Position numbers and translations under genes: made by a program. A stretch of DNA of 64,000 nt from Mucor racemosus (taxonomy: Eukaryota; Mucoromycota; Mucoromycetes; Mucorales; Mucoraceae), in assembly GCA_027405735.1 (NCBI GenBank), contig JAPEHQ010000001.1:7037352-7101351 (forward strand), read 5' to 3'. The stretch's first letter is position 1; every line of letters starts with the position of its first letter. Shown here in pieces: positions 1-12,499 of the stretch. Under the pieces are notes generated by a model that saw only the letters and a list, made by a program, of their open reading frames with translations, had not been told where the DNA came from and ran no database searches.

Positions 1-1
1 T

Positions 2-1302
2 AATTGGTATTTTATAAAGCTTTTTAAATCTGATAACCAGGATTTAAAGAAAATCTGGAGCTACAACAGCCATCGTGATGCCGTTATAAGAGGATTAGAT
101 GGAGCAAAAATTTTCTCTAAAACAAAAACACATATAAACCGTGGCTCTTCTGCGAGGATGGCTGATCTTGCTGGTGTTCACGAAGACCAAATTCGTCGTC
201 TCGGTCGTTGGAATAACACAACAATGAATGGTGCTTACCTTACTGGTTTGCCCAGGGAAGCAATGCGAGCAATGGCGGGTTTTACTATTCAGCAAGGACA
301 ATTTTACATTCCCAGGGCCTCACTGGATCCTCCTGAAGATTTGACCAAGTTGATTTTTCCTCTACTGGATGAATGGAACGATCGATTACTAGCTAAGAAT
401 GTTGGTAAGAATAATGGTGACCCTATGGAAGTTACCGTGGCTGCAAAAGCTTGCTTTCAACTGTTTTTTATATTGAGAAAAATTATTATTCAAGATTCAA
501 TTGTGATGATGGAGAAATTCCCCAATCATCCATTATGGCAAAATGAATTGTTTTCTAATCCTATGTTTTTAGAATATAAAGAGTAAGCACTTGTTTGTGT
601 TTTATATAGTATAAACTAATAAATCTTCTTCAAAGACGCATGACAGTGATCATGAAAGATAACAATGACCCTGCAAACATTTTGCTCCAACGTTGTGTTC
701 CAATTTTAGAGGAAAAGATACGCATAATGCATAATGACCTTTCTTCAAAATTGAATGATCATCTCACTACTCAAGAAACAACTAATGATTATATAACCCG
801 TCTAATTACAGGTCAAGCAAGTATAAACCTCAGCGTGAACTTACCAGATTTACAAAATGGCCAATCTCACATCTCAGCAACCACAAAACCACAACAAAAC
901 TTGATGTCAAATTCCAATCCACAACCACCAACATTATCCTCATCATCATCAAATTCTCTTGAAGTTACAGAAAAGGTACCACATTACCAAATGAGTCGAG
1001 GAATTGTGTCCATCAAAGACTTGTGGAGAGAGTGGAAACATAGTTTGTGCGGTGGATATGCGGTACAAGATTTGGAAGAAAAGTTTGGAACAAGATGGAG
1101 ACGAGCAGAGAAGGAAAAGAAGTTCTTCAATAGAAGAAAACTTATCATCAAGACAATCGAGGATTACGCCATGAAAAGGAACATTAGTTTAGAAACTGCA
1201 GTAAATATTGCAGAACGAAGAAGATCACAGAAAGGATACTCGTTGCATTGGTTGGCGAATAACAAAATTGAAATCTTTGGAGTCAATGATGGCTCATTGT
1301 AA
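2..1302 (+). CDS. Crypton-type tyrosine recombinase with GCR1_C domain, 5' partial
   Basis: The reading frame is open from base 2, so the start lies outside the window. An intron at 583-635 (GT-AG, 53 nt) joins two open frames in phase into one protein of at least 415 residues. The first exon ends a tyrosine-recombinase catalytic domain: it has a GSSARMAD stretch, RRLGRWN and then GAYLTGLPREAMR, whose Tyr is the expected nucleophile. The second exon ends in a basic GCR1_C-type DNA-binding domain (about 1000-1280; key blocks SIKDLWREWK, RWRRAEKEKKFF and NIAERRRSQKGYS). This order is typical of fungal Cryptons, which excise and integrate as circles and are thought to use the C-terminal domain for binding DNA. 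No stop or frameshift interrupts it here, so the copy may be functional. A domesticated GCR1_C protein is a less likely alternative. Confidence 0.82.
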
Positions 1303-1520
1303 TAGCTTTTTCTATTCTTTCTTTGCATTTCTTTATATTTTATTATTATTTTTATATATATACATATATATTCAATAAATAAACATCATTCAGCTTACTG
1401 TAAATACAACAAGTATCATAATATCATATTGAAGTCTAAGCATAACATTTTACAAAATAAAGTCGATCTTGCCATGATTGTATTGACATAAATTTATTAT
1501 TTTTTCCCTGGGGACTTGAT

Positions 1521-1546
1521 CCGTAAATAAGTGCACTTATTTACGG
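1521..1546. repeat. Perfect 26-bp palindrome
   Basis: A self-complementary sequence centred on GTGCAC, with arms CCGTAAATAA and TTATTTACGG. It lies about 220 bp downstream of the Crypton stop codon and before the R1 repeat. A partly related motif (AAATAAGTGAGCTTATT) follows at about 1555. It could be a protein-binding site, a hairpin terminator or part of the element's end. Confidence 0.8.
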
Positions 1547-1629
1547 TTGTTTCTCAAATAAGTGAGCTTATTAGCATACTGGGTTCTAATCGTGTAGGGG
1601 ACTTCCGGGACTTCCGAGGACTTCGACAC

Positions 1630-2700
1630 AAAATAATAGTTTTTATCACAGCTTAAAACCTATCATAACGGGGTTCCAACATTTATTTTATTAAAAAATG
1701 GACGAAAAATGATTCAAAAAACAAAATTGTTTAATGGCTCACGAACTGCAAAATAAGTTGACCTAGAGTATTAAATAGCTTTTGTACAGTTTTAAATTCT
1801 TCATACGTCTAAACAAAAATCAGAAAAACATTTCACATTAAATTTTTTGTAAAATGCAATTGAAATTTTGAAGGTTTTTTAAAGATACACATCAATTATT
1901 ATAAGCATATTTCAAATATAACTAATGGATATGATGCGCAAAAAAATTATATATCGATCGCGCTATTGAAAAAGTTTCTAGCTGCATTTTTCGTAGAGAA
2001 AAAGAGATTTTTATCCAAATTTTTTTCAGATTCAGAATTTGGGATGAGGGTATACAAGGGGAAAATGGACGCTAGAAATGGAGGTACCTTTTTGTACATA
2101 TTTTTGAGGATATCTTCACGAAAAATCAATATTTTGGAAAAAACTAAATTGGATCCGGGAAAACTCAATGAGTTAGATGACATGAATGCAAAAAAAAAGT
2201 TGCTCAATTTAACCAATATTTTGAAACCTACTATAGAAATGCCAAAAAAAAACGAAAAAAAAATAAAAGTGCTCAGAATTTTTTTTATATTAAAATATGT
2301 TATAGAGAACTTTAAAACAAGTAAGTTTTATTATTAAAAAGTGTTAGTACAGCTTAATTATTTCTAGAGATATGAAGCCTCAAAGTTTTCAATTCTTTAG
2401 CAGTGGAATGTGGAATGCGCGTAAAAATCTGAAACATTAGCACTGAAAAATTAATACCAACTGTAAAAAATAGGATATTTTTGGATACTTGTTTTTGAAT
2501 TAAAGGTAGACATCTCAGGTACATTGGCATATAATTTGTTCTTGGTGTTATTTAGTGGAAAAAAAAGTATAGCAGCGGTGAAAAGTGAAACCCAGTTTTC
2601 AAGGGAAAAGTAGTGGATTTTACGTGTTTTTGAGCCTTTCATGAGATATAACATAAATTCAGGAATAGGTAGCTTAATGCGACTACTTCATATCTATTTA
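1630..2700 (+). repeat. Dispersed repeat R1, copy 1
   Basis: About 1.07 kb that aligns by eye along its length with 13730-14770 (same strand) and with the reverse complement of 46640-47830. Shared landmarks are TTATCACAGCTTAAA near the start, ATCGATCG with CATTTTTCGTAGAGAAA in the middle, and a purine run with GAAGCCTCAAAGTTTTCAAT towards the end. Short open frames in it are not conserved between copies, so it looks like an old non-coding or fully decayed transposon. Confidence 0.75.
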
Positions 2701-5300
2701 AAATGTTAAACGTTTTTTAAGGCTTTTCAGTATTGGGTTAGTTAAGTAGCTCGAAACAGAAATTTGATAAGCTCATTTTTTTTCGATATCTTAATTTTCT
2801 CGTCCTGTATGTTTTTCATTTTTGATTCGAGTGCGGGAGATTCTAAAATTAATATATTGATAAAACTCAAAACTAAAGTAAAAAAAAAAGTATAATATGC
2901 ATATTATATTAGAGTTGATAATGCAAAGATAAGAATGAAATAGTGATCCATGACATGGAGAAGAGATTTTGAAGTATTATATGTAACTGAAGGACTTACT
3001 TTTTAGATCTTAAACGGTCAAACTTCAGCTATATGGTGTGCCTCAAAAGAAAGCACTCAAAATATATATTGTATTTTTATTAATTAAATCTCATGTCTCA
3101 ACAGATATGACAACAAACTGAGTAGTATCCGAATTATGAATCCTGCTTTCTTTCTGAGTAATGCTCCATATAAGATATCTAAATTGTATCAAAGACTTAT
3201 TATATACACCTAGCTGTTATGAATCTCGAGCAAAAAAAACAAATCGATTTTTCCAAATTTACCATATATTGACGAGGGAAGAAATATAATGACACCAAAA
3301 TTATTATATACAGGTCTGAGAGAATCATTTTGTTTGGGAATAACCTGCTCGTTTGTTGGTCAAAAAAACCACACAAGCTAATTGATGAGGATATTTATTC
3401 TAGTGATTATTACTCTAGTGATTAATACCGAAAATTTACTTAATGATATATATATATTGCAATTCGTCGTATCCATACTACATATCGAAGGATAATAATT
3501 TCGATTAAGATCACGTTAGTTTTTTTTTTTCTCTACGCGGTTTGCTTACTTTTATGAATCTACTTTTTCTCGAAGTTATAAATATAACAAAGTATATGGA
3601 AAGTTCAGTATGCCAATTTTGAAAGAATATTTATTTTCTCTCTCTCAAATCACCTTGCATTACAAGCTGCTTAATCTGAAAACCTAGCATATCAAACTCA
3701 TAACAACTTTTTTAATATTCTAGCACGCATAAACGTTTTTTGAAATTACTTGTACATAGTAGCCTGTGCTGCTCAATTGACTTAATACAACAACTAACAT
3801 GGCCATGGAAAGTCTGTTTCGCATGTGACATAAACTGGTAATCAGGTCTTTTGCGGACCTTTTCAATGATGTGTTGGTACAAAACTATTGTGCAGTGTTC
3901 AAAACGAGCTTTTTCCTTTGCTTTTCAATGACTTCAAAAGGTGATTTATCGAAAAATAAGAGTATAGAAATTATTCAAATGAAAAGGTATCGTTCTATTA
4001 TGAGCCTATAGAGATGTTTTACATACTGGTTGAGTGAGCGTATTAAATGTGCATGATAATATAATTAGAATGAACATATGGACATTGTGTGAATATAATA
4101 GAGTCATGCTTTTATTATTCAATAGTAGCATGATGATAGACGCATGGAATGCAACATTATCTGATTTGCAGGCTAAATATCATAAAGTTCTGAATTGGTA
4201 ATTCGGCAATTCCTAATTCTGATAAATCAAATGGATTTAATAAATCACTACATAGACAGCAATCCGGATAAAATAAAAGAATCAAACTTCATTGAACAAT
4301 ACAAAAGACAGATTGTATTAATATATTACACGATGTTATTATGATAGAAGTTTTAGGGCCAAACAATAAAGAAAACTATGAACACCTTCTTGAAGATTGC
4401 ATCAAACTGGCAAAGAACATGAAAAGGATAATGAAGTATTCTACGTGGCCAATTGATTGCTGATAAGACTAAACATATTGTTCTACTCAGTTTGCAAGTC
4501 TACACAAATTGTATTTATTTGTAAAAGTTGCAGATGCCTATCTTAAATGTTATGTGTTTTTCAGAAGTTATTCAATTCGATATCCCTGCGAACGCTAGCT
4601 AATTCAATATAGTTCTTTGGCATGTTATATATCTAAGCAGCCTATGTATTGAACGACTATTCAACCAACACTGAATACTCAAGTAATAATACTAATTCGG
4701 TAGGTGCTTTGACACTCTCTTACATCTCTCTCCCCCCCCCACCCCTCCCCAACACGACAGTTCTAACTGCAATAACTTTAATATACGCTATTTTTTGTTG
4801 TAATCTTCAATAGAGGAGCCAACGTTATTCACAGCTATTAATTTAAAATAAATGCTTGTGCTTTTTGCTTACAGCATATCACAAAATGGGTGATTTATGG
4901 GCATTTCAAATCAACAAAATCAGAATTTAAGTATAGATTTACAAGATTGTTTCTATGGGTATATGAAATATTCTTTGCTCCTTTTCAAAAAGCTCGCTGT
5001 AACAGAATGATTTATGCTTTGTGTGTTACATACAATTCGTAATGATTCATGTTGCAATGGTTACATGTAACTTGCTGGGCTCGCGTGTGTTTCTCTTGGC
5101 GTCAACAAATAACGGATAATGAAGATTTAGTATATTATTCTATCAAAATAGACTTATTGACAATGCATATTACTCAATTCAAGTAAAAATTAACTGTATT
5201 TACTGCATTTCCACGAAAGTGTTTGTGATTATCCAAATTGAGTTGTTGCAGAAATCATCAAATGAAGCCCCTCCTTTCTCTCTCTCTCAATTAAGCCAAT
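2701..5300. other. Non-genic stretch with possible decayed coding fragments
   Basis: AT-rich with stops in all frames. Around 4310-4465 a short + strand frame reads as protein-like (ENYEHLLEDCIKLAKNMKRI) but starts and stops abruptly and has no splice support. A C-rich run lies at about 4731-4750. I see no intact gene, tRNA or array here. Confidence 0.4.
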
Positions 5301-5416
5301 AACATCACTTGAAAGTCTCTATTTTGAGTATTCCATTGAACCGAAAAGCCGTTCTCTCCTTTTTCCGTAATTCATCAAGTTCATCCTTTTTCGTTATACC
5401 ATCTAAACATAATAAA

Positions 5417-7174
5417 ATGATTATACGAAACCGCTATTTTACACTAGTATTTGTAATTGTACTATCATCCTATTTGGATTTGGTACAAGCATTGGCTGAC
5501 GACCAAGTAGAAACTTGCAACCACCCAAGTAATTATTCTGATTTTACGATTTTATTGATAAATAATACTATCATAGCTACTGGTGGAAATTCAGTAAGTT
5601 TTGCTTTCCTTGTTTAGTTCTTTTGCTTTTGTTTAATGACGTTTTTAATAGCAAAATATGGAAGTTTGGCAGCAAGATTTATCAAATGGTTTAAATACTT
5701 ACCAAAATTGTTGGACAAATCTTTTGGATACTAGTAATCAAGAAGGGTTGACAAATATATCGACAGAATATCTACCTTATAAGCATGGGATTGGATTTAA
5801 AGTATCAGATAATTCATTCGCTGTACAAGGAGGCGATAATGCATCAACTGTAATGTCAAAATTAGCTTACTTTGATTTAACAACTCACACATGGTCCAGT
5901 CGTAAGAACAATATGCCTTATATTTGAATATCTTCTTCAGGGTTATTAAATTTAAAAAAATAGCTTTAACACAAGGTAGTGAACCATCTCCAAGAGCTCG
6001 TATGTCTGCATCATTAAATGAAACAACTAATATTGCTTGGTTTTATGGAGGAAGAACAGAATCAACGGAACAACCAAGTGATTATGTAAATAAAAACAAT
6101 CAGAAAAACAATCAAATTATTAACAGACTTATCAGTTTAATTCATTTTACAATTTCAATATACAAACATCAACATGGAATTGGCCCGATACCTACTATTC
6201 TGGAGGCCATAGACCCGCAAGATATGGTCATAGCAGCAATTTAATGTAAGGATGCAACTTTTATCAACAATAAAAACTAGATTATTTATGTTTGTTGGTA
6301 GTTCTGAGCGGCTATTCATTATTGGTGGAAAAACGGCTGTTCATTCTGGTGATTCTAATAGCTGGGTATTGTCATCTGGTGATTTTCAAAGCATATTGAT
6401 TTATGATACTGCTCACCATCAAGCTATAAGTATGGCAACTATAGGTGATATTCCACCGTCAAGATACAGGTAAGAAACAAGATTTGTTTTGTGTTTATAA
6501 AATATTAAAACCAAAGCAGCTTTTCCACTGTGAATGGACTTGATGGGAAATCTATCGTTCTATTTGGAGGTCAAAATGCAACTGACACACAAACATTTGA
6601 TGCTACAAATGATGTTTATATTTTGGATACATGCACCTTGAATTGGTCTCAACCTGTAATTAGTGGTAAACCTCCAATTGCTCGTGCAGGCCATGAAGCA
6701 ATTGTTTATGGAAATCAATACATGATTATTATGATGGGAATTCAAAATTATGACAGTAATACAGGGCCAATTTATACAGATGAAACAGCGATTCTAGATA
6801 TGAAATCATGGACTTGGGTTAGTCATATACCTACGACGACTACCATCACTACCATTACTACACCCACGTGTAGATTCACATTTCCTGTTGTAATACCAGA
6901 TACTGATGGTGATGATGGCGATTATAACAACAATAACAATGCTACAGTTGTATCAAATACAAGTAAATCGCCAACAACAACACAATTAGCTGTTGGGATT
7001 ACATTTGGTATATTGGGATTTCTATTGTTGAGCACTGGTGCAATTATATTTATAATGAGAATTAGGAGAGATGTGGATGCTAAGCAAAATCCAAGATGGA
7101 TACCAAGTGTATTCAAAAAACGAAATGGTGAAAAATTGCCTTCATCATCAGTATCATCAACAGCATCCTCTTAA
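5417..7174 (+). CDS. Kelch-repeat membrane protein with signal peptide
   Basis: Six exons: 5417-5593, 5652-5901, 5964-6085, 6127-6245, 6302-6469 and 6520-7174, joining in frame to about 496 residues. The first ATG (5417) opens a hydrophobic signal peptide ending near LVQALA. Kelch blades follow, recognisable by IATGGNS, WFYGGR, YYSGGHRPARYGH, ERLFIIGG and IVLFGGQ and by periodic Trp and Arg-Ala-Gly-His (RAGHEA). After a Thr/Asn-rich linker comes one membrane segment at residues 434-459, then a short basic tail. This suggests a type I surface or secretory-pathway protein with an outward beta-propeller. The ligand is unknown. The acceptor of exon 4 is uncertain (6127 or 6136; both keep the frame). 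Large families of such proteins occur in Mucoromycota. Confidence 0.85.
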
Positions 7175-7438
7175 CTGTACATAATTCTAATTATTATACC
7201 TTTCCCCCTTTCCATTATTAAATATCTATCATATATTCATCATTTCATAAATTCATAATATTAATAATAATAACCATAACAATAAAGTGATACTACTATA
7301 GTTTAATTGCTACACTAACAAAATACCACTTTCTATCAGGTTTGCTTGACAACATTAATCATTATAAAACGACTATAATATATTGAAACTTTGAATGAGG
7401 TTTTTTTTTTTTTAATTTAAAGATATACAGTAGTTAAA

Positions 7439-8830
7439 ATGAGTGAAGCCTCTACTGGTTATTATAGAGGAACGCCATCACCAGATATAATAGCTGGACT
7501 TTCAAACTCACAACAATCACAGCAACAAGAAGAATTGATAGCTGTTCCATGGGATGATGATAACTTCTCATTATGTCTTGATACATTTCCTTCGTCTCGC
7601 TTGGCTCGAACAAAATACAATCAATATCCTACTACCGCTTCACCACTAAGAAAGCATTGGGGTTCATCTTCTAGTTTCTCATCCGAAGAAGTAAATATGG
7701 ATGATAAAGATATTGTACGTGCTTTGAATGACACTCCTCTACCATGTTTAGTAGACATTGAAGCTAAATCAACTTTTAGTAAAAGAAAGGGCAGAAAACC
7801 AACTAGTGTTACTACTCTCACCAAAGTTGCTTCAAATCAAGATATTGTTGCTGGTGATGTATTCCCATACAAAAATAATGGCAACTTCTTGACTAGAATC
7901 GAATCCAAAAAGAAACCTACCAGAATAATTACACAGCAACAGAATATTCAACACAGTACTAGCAGCAGTATGAATGCAAACAGGATAGAACATATTTCAC
8001 CATTATCCAACTCATCTATTATTCTTCAAAATGAAAATGACATATTCAATCAAGCACCTGTCTCACAAAAACTATCACTAGCTCATAAGGTTTCCGATTC
8101 ATCAGTTAAAAGTAAATATTCAACTCATAGCGCCATGTCTTTTCTTACTGCTATTGCTGCTGTACATCGTCAACAACAGTACCATAATCAAAATCAACAA
8201 GAACATTTCAATTCCAATGATAGTCAATTTTCTGATAGTCAATACTCTGATAGTGGTGAAAGCTGGAAAGTTGTGCAAAGGAAATACAGTACCTCGGCAA
8301 TTGTCGTAATGCCATCTACACCTCCAATATCTCATCGCACTGCTGTACGTAAACAGTATCAAGTAGCTTTATCCAGGAGTCATTCATCTTTAACATACAA
8401 ACACCAGCAAGATAATCATGTATCAATCAAGTCTGCTAACTCGCCATTTTTAAGCAACAAGCAGTTTGGCGAAAAACATTCCGCATTGCAATATAGTAAT
8501 AGTCTTGGTTCTTCCGTTGACTTCTATACTCCACGGGCATCCCCTGCATCTTCGATTATCACTCGTGGTGGTAATGAGTCTATTACTTCTTATCGATCTA
8601 TCGCTGTGCCCAAAAATGCTGACAAACTTGTACTTTACTCGGAAGTTGAAGCATCATCACATTATACCCCGTCTATTGTAAAAAATCGGGATTCTACTTA
8701 CTCGCAGGTATTTGATCCAGCTTATAATGGTAAGAGAAAGAAAAGCCATCGCAAGGGGGTTTCAGCTAGCATCTTTACAAAGTTAATGAAGAATTTAAAG
8801 CAGCATTTTATCAAACCTGCCAATAAGTAA
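7439..8830 (+). CDS. Ser-rich low-complexity protein, unknown function
   Basis: An uninterrupted 463-codon frame beginning at the first ATG after an AT-rich leader and a T tract. The protein is rich in Ser, Gln, Asn and Thr, probably disordered, with a short QQ-rich part near residue 25 and basic segments (SKRKGRKP; the last 30 residues with KRKKSHRKG and KLMKNLKQHF). No catalytic motif or membrane segment is seen. The basic patches could be nuclear-localisation signals. Length without stops and the lack of introns support a real gene. It lies 265 bp downstream of the Kelch gene on the same strand. I do not recognise a family. Confidence 0.7.
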   Translation: MSEASTGYYRGTPSPDIIAGLSNSQQSQQQEELIAVPWDDDNFSLCLDTFPSSRLARTKYNQYPTTASPLRKHWGSSSSFSSEEVNMDDKDIVRALNDTPLPCLVDIEAKSTFSKRKGRKPTSVTTLTKVASNQDIVAGDVFPYKNNGNFLTRIESKKKPTRIITQQQNIQHSTSSSMNANRIEHISPLSNSSIILQNENDIFNQAPVSQKLSLAHKVSDSSVKSKYSTHSAMSFLTAIAAVHRQQQYHNQNQQEHFNSNDSQFSDSQYSDSGESWKVVQRKYSTSAIVVMPSTPPISHRTAVRKQYQVALSRSHSSLTYKHQQDNHVSIKSANSPFLSNKQFGEKHSALQYSNSLGSSVDFYTPRASPASSIITRGGNESITSYRSIAVPKNADKLVLYSEVEASSHYTPSIVKNRDSTYSQVFDPAYNGKRKKSHRKGVSASIFTKLMKNLKQHFIKPANK

Positions 8831-9690
8831 TCATAGTTTATCAGTTATTATCTTTTTCTATAATAATAAAGTAATATCGTATAATAGTATCAAAATTTTA
8901 TCTCAGTTTTCTGTGCTTACGTAGGTTGATATGTTAAACTAATCAATAGACGTATGCATATCATACCGGATTTTTAGAACCATCTCAACTAAAGACGGTA
9001 TAAGGCATCCAGGATCTATAAAAACGTGTGATTCTTTATGATATACACATATGTAACTAAGATGAGTTTCTTTTCTAGTTTTTAATTTGCCGAACTAAAA
9101 AGTGGGCATTGTTTAATGTTTATGCAGTTTATGCATATAATATTAGGTGGCGTTGAGATAGAGGCGTTAACAAGCCAAGCTTTTATGAAGGAAGGAAACA
9201 GATATTTTCACTAATGTTCAATATCAGATTTAACATTTACATATTTATATGAATTATGCAACTGAAACTAGTTCATGCCATTGTTGTTGAAACATCATGT
9301 AATGATTCACATTACATGAAGCATTTATTCGTTTTTGTTTGGCAATACTACAGATCATCGTTCAATATGACTGAATACTAATGAATCAGAGAAACCACAA
9401 CTGGTAAAAAACTGATACCCAATGTACATCGAGGTCAAGATTGATGAAAGGTGGTGCATTTACTGTGCAGTGGAAATTGCAAAGTTTGGATGATGGATAG
9501 AAATTACAGGACCAAGATGTTGAATTTGCCTCAGGATTTTTAAAAGGGTTTAAAAGCATACTTCATTAAACTTACTTAGATGTGAAATACACACCATATG
9601 CTATTATTAGTATCATCTTGTTTTTATTTAATTGCTTCATTATTAAAAATTAAGCTTTTCATAGCTTATAACAATGACAATGGGATGCTT
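8831..9690. other. Non-genic stretch
   Basis: AT-rich, with no frame of note on either strand and no recognisable RNA gene. It leads into the R2 repeat. Confidence 0.4.
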
Positions 9691-9829
9691 CTGATTCTAG
9701 ATTGACATTTATCATAAAGCGAGCTGATGATACGTTTGATACTACTGTAGATAAAACCAGTCAATTTAATTTATAGAATTAGAATGCAAATACCGAGGAA
9801 CCATTTATAAATAATAATTAAGTTGGTTC

Positions 9830-9955
9830 TGGTAAAGCATTATTGAATAAATTAACTTGGGACGACAAAGAGGGTAAAAAGGAGGCAATAGGTTCCAGGT
9901 TCCAGCGATGGTCATGTTTATGTTTATGGTGATATTGGAAACGTAAGATTAAAAA
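9830..9955 (+). pseudogene. WD40-like exon fragment carried in R2
   Basis: The + strand reads approximately LLNKLTWDDKEGKK, AIGS, then SSDGHVYVY and DIGN before a splice-donor-like GTAAG. A 7-bp duplication (GGTTCCA repeated) breaks the frame in this copy. The second R2 copy carries the same fragment on the minus strand (about 34330-34450). The pattern W-D-(x)n-AIGSSDGHVYVYD resembles a WD40 blade of the dynein-intermediate-chain type. That family assignment is from memory and tentative. Confidence 0.45.
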
Positions 9956-9999
9956 TTAATGTAAATTGCCTCTAGCACAATAATCATAACGTAACACTA

Positions 10000-10495
10000 C
10001 AGTCGTGATTCGATTTAGTGGACTCATAAATAACGGATTTTCGATTTAATGGACAGTTTGAAATCTCCCGTTTTTTTTTTAATAATTTTACTGCCTAAAT
10101 CCACTGAATCGATTCAGTGGATAGTGGACAATTTCGTTTCTACCAGTCCACTATATTAGTAAAATATAAATACTATTGGATAAAACTGTATTTAGCCGGC
10201 AATAGTTTGATCTGGTAGCCATGAAATTAGAAGAAATATGGAGAGTAACTAAATCACGTGCCTAATTTACCTCAGTCTTTTATTAAATTTCTTGTTATCC
10301 ACTGTTCAATTCAGTTGCTCGAATATGAAAAGTTTTTATTAAAAATACTGTTTAATACTATAAACTAATAACGCCTTTTTATTCTCATTTTTTGATCCAG
10401 CATTACGGAAAATGATTTATTCGATTTAGTGGAAAATTCGATTTAGTGGACACTTTTCTCCCTCCCAACGATTCCACTAAATCGAATCACGACTG
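10000..10495 (-). mobile_element. pogo/Tc1-mariner-like MITE, copy 1
   Basis: A 496-bp element with terminal inverted repeats beginning CAGTCGTGATTCGATTTAGT and flanked by TA on both sides (9998-9999 and 10496-10497). It has no transposase frame, so it is non-autonomous. Inside the termini are further copies of the TTCGATTTAGTGGA motif, and a perfect palindrome lies at 10100-10121. It is inverted relative to the copies at 31159 and 36770. TA duplications and CAG...CTG ends fit pogo/Tigger-type DNA transposons. Confidence 0.85.
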
Positions 10496-12499
10496 TATAT
10501 CATCATCAAATAAACTATCACACAATATTAATATGTATAAATATTTACAGTAATAAGCTCGAATCAAGTGGGTACAGCACTGTCAATTCTTGAAAAAGTT
10601 CTCAAGTATTATAAAATCTCTTATTTTTAAGACTTACAAGGCTTATAAGCGGAATATTAATTTCAAAAATTATTCTTGTCCCAGATCATCAATTTTGATA
10701 TTTTTTAAATTTTTTTTTCTGATTTTGCAAATCTAGAGTGAATTATACTACCAATCATAAAAAAAAATATACACATATGCAAAATTTAGCGCTCTATTTG
10801 ATGAATAAAAAATAACAAACATTTTTATTGCAAAATATTACATGAAAATCCTTTAATCAAAAAACCGTTTTTGGGTCAAAAATGCTAAGTTTTATTACTT
10901 AACATTTAATATTAAGCTTTCATAAAATGTGTATTACTCATAGCTACATTTTTCTCTAACAATGTAGTATATTTAAACGCCGATTTTGGTATCAAAATTT
11001 GATTTTTCTTTTTTTTGATCAAAATCATGAGTGTTGGTAAGGATGAAATGAGCCCCGAAAATGTCCGCTACAAAATCTGAATTTTCAGACAGTACATGGT
11101 TAAATATAAGAAAAGTAAGAAAAAAAACGCTTTTTTTATTTTAAGCTTAGATATACCATAGTATAATAAGACTTAGCCATTCAAGATTGTTATGCTCAAT
11201 TACGGCGTCGCTCTACGGGCTCGTTTTTTCAGTTTTTCAATGAATGTATGATATGACAGATCGTTTTTATAGTAGAAGATTTTATGTTGTTTCTATTATT
11301 TATAGTAACAGATATTGACTATTTTACTTAGTTTGTAGTTCAAACGCTGTTGTAATGATGTTTTTACATTGGCTGAAATGTGCAATTTAGCAGGGTTTTA
11401 AATGCGCTAAATAATGTAAAGCCTTGAAAATCCTTTTATACGTGTGTTGTTTCTCTCCTTTTGCTTTCATATTCTAAGGACATATTCACCGTTTGATAAG
11501 GCATATCAGACTATCAAGCTGGTGTTCTCTTCTTGTATATGAATACGCATTTTAACATAAGGGACTAATGTTTTTAATATAGGTAGCAGTCTATATTAGA
11601 GACTGATGTTTTTATTTAACCGCATTTTTGGATCAAATATCATTATTTTTTACTACTGTATTGTTGGACGTACTTCTTGATTACCAGATCAAATCGAAGG
11701 CAATAATGATATTTATATCTACTCAATGAAAAGCTACAACTGGTTACAAACCCAAGAAATGTCCCAAAAAAGTGATAAAATTCTAAATGATATAGAAACA
11801 AAAAAAAAAGATTAATCTAATGTCTTGTATAATAACCATAGTTATGATCGTAGTAGCTCTACTTGAAAGCAAATCATTTTACAGCTGACACTCGTAAACT
11901 AAAATAGTAAGTTTATTAAACAAGGTTAATTTGTTTAAATTTTATGCGTGATAAAGTAACATCTATAACCTTGGATTTGTTGGCTTGCATATAAATTTAA
12001 GAAATAAGCGTTATTCAAGTTTATGCTCGAGCAAAAATCGTCGTTGCTGTAAACATTGTAGCTATAAACATATTTACAAATGATAATAATCGTAAATATA
12101 CTGGCTGTTGCACGTATTGCTCTATATCAACAATGTATTGAACTGTATTGTCTATAATGTATATTAATAAAAGCAAATTTAATTTAAAAATCCATTCCAG
12201 TAGAAAATGCAATGGAATTTTGATAACGGCAGGATGCTCATATGCAAACCAATTTGTGCCCATACGATCAGCTCATTATGCTCATGGTCAGATTTTATTA
12301 TTATGTGCAATTCTACTATTATGCACATATGGGATTAACGCCATGCACACGGACAGAAGACAGAATCTATGATTCTGCACATACAGGCTTTTTGTTGTTG
12401 TGCTCGTGTGCAATTTCTTTTATTGTGCCCATGTGCATGTTGTCATCTTTTTAACCATATTAAGTGGGTACAACAGCTCAGATTATAGTGTGCAGCCCA

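Larger units (their letters stand above)
9690..12440 (+). repeat. Dispersed repeat R2, copy A (interrupted by a MITE)
   Basis: About 2.7 kb matching, as reverse complement, 31618-34600. Shared landmarks include ACCGAGGAACCATTT near 9793, a WD40-like exon at about 9830-9952, GTACAGCACTGTCAATTC near 10573, TGGCTGAAATGTGCAATTT near 11374 and a block with GATCAGCTCATTATGCTCATG near 12260. A 496-bp MITE sits at 10000-10495. No long open frame survives. Confidence 0.75.

Noticed and set aside
7621..8681. Alternative frames within the Ser-rich gene
   Set aside because: Shorter and without any motif; the 463-codon frame explains the region better.
12021..12454. Overlapping 70-80-codon frames in R2 and their counterparts in the inverted copy
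   Set aside because: They are not preserved in the other R2 copy, so they are chance frames in repeat DNA.
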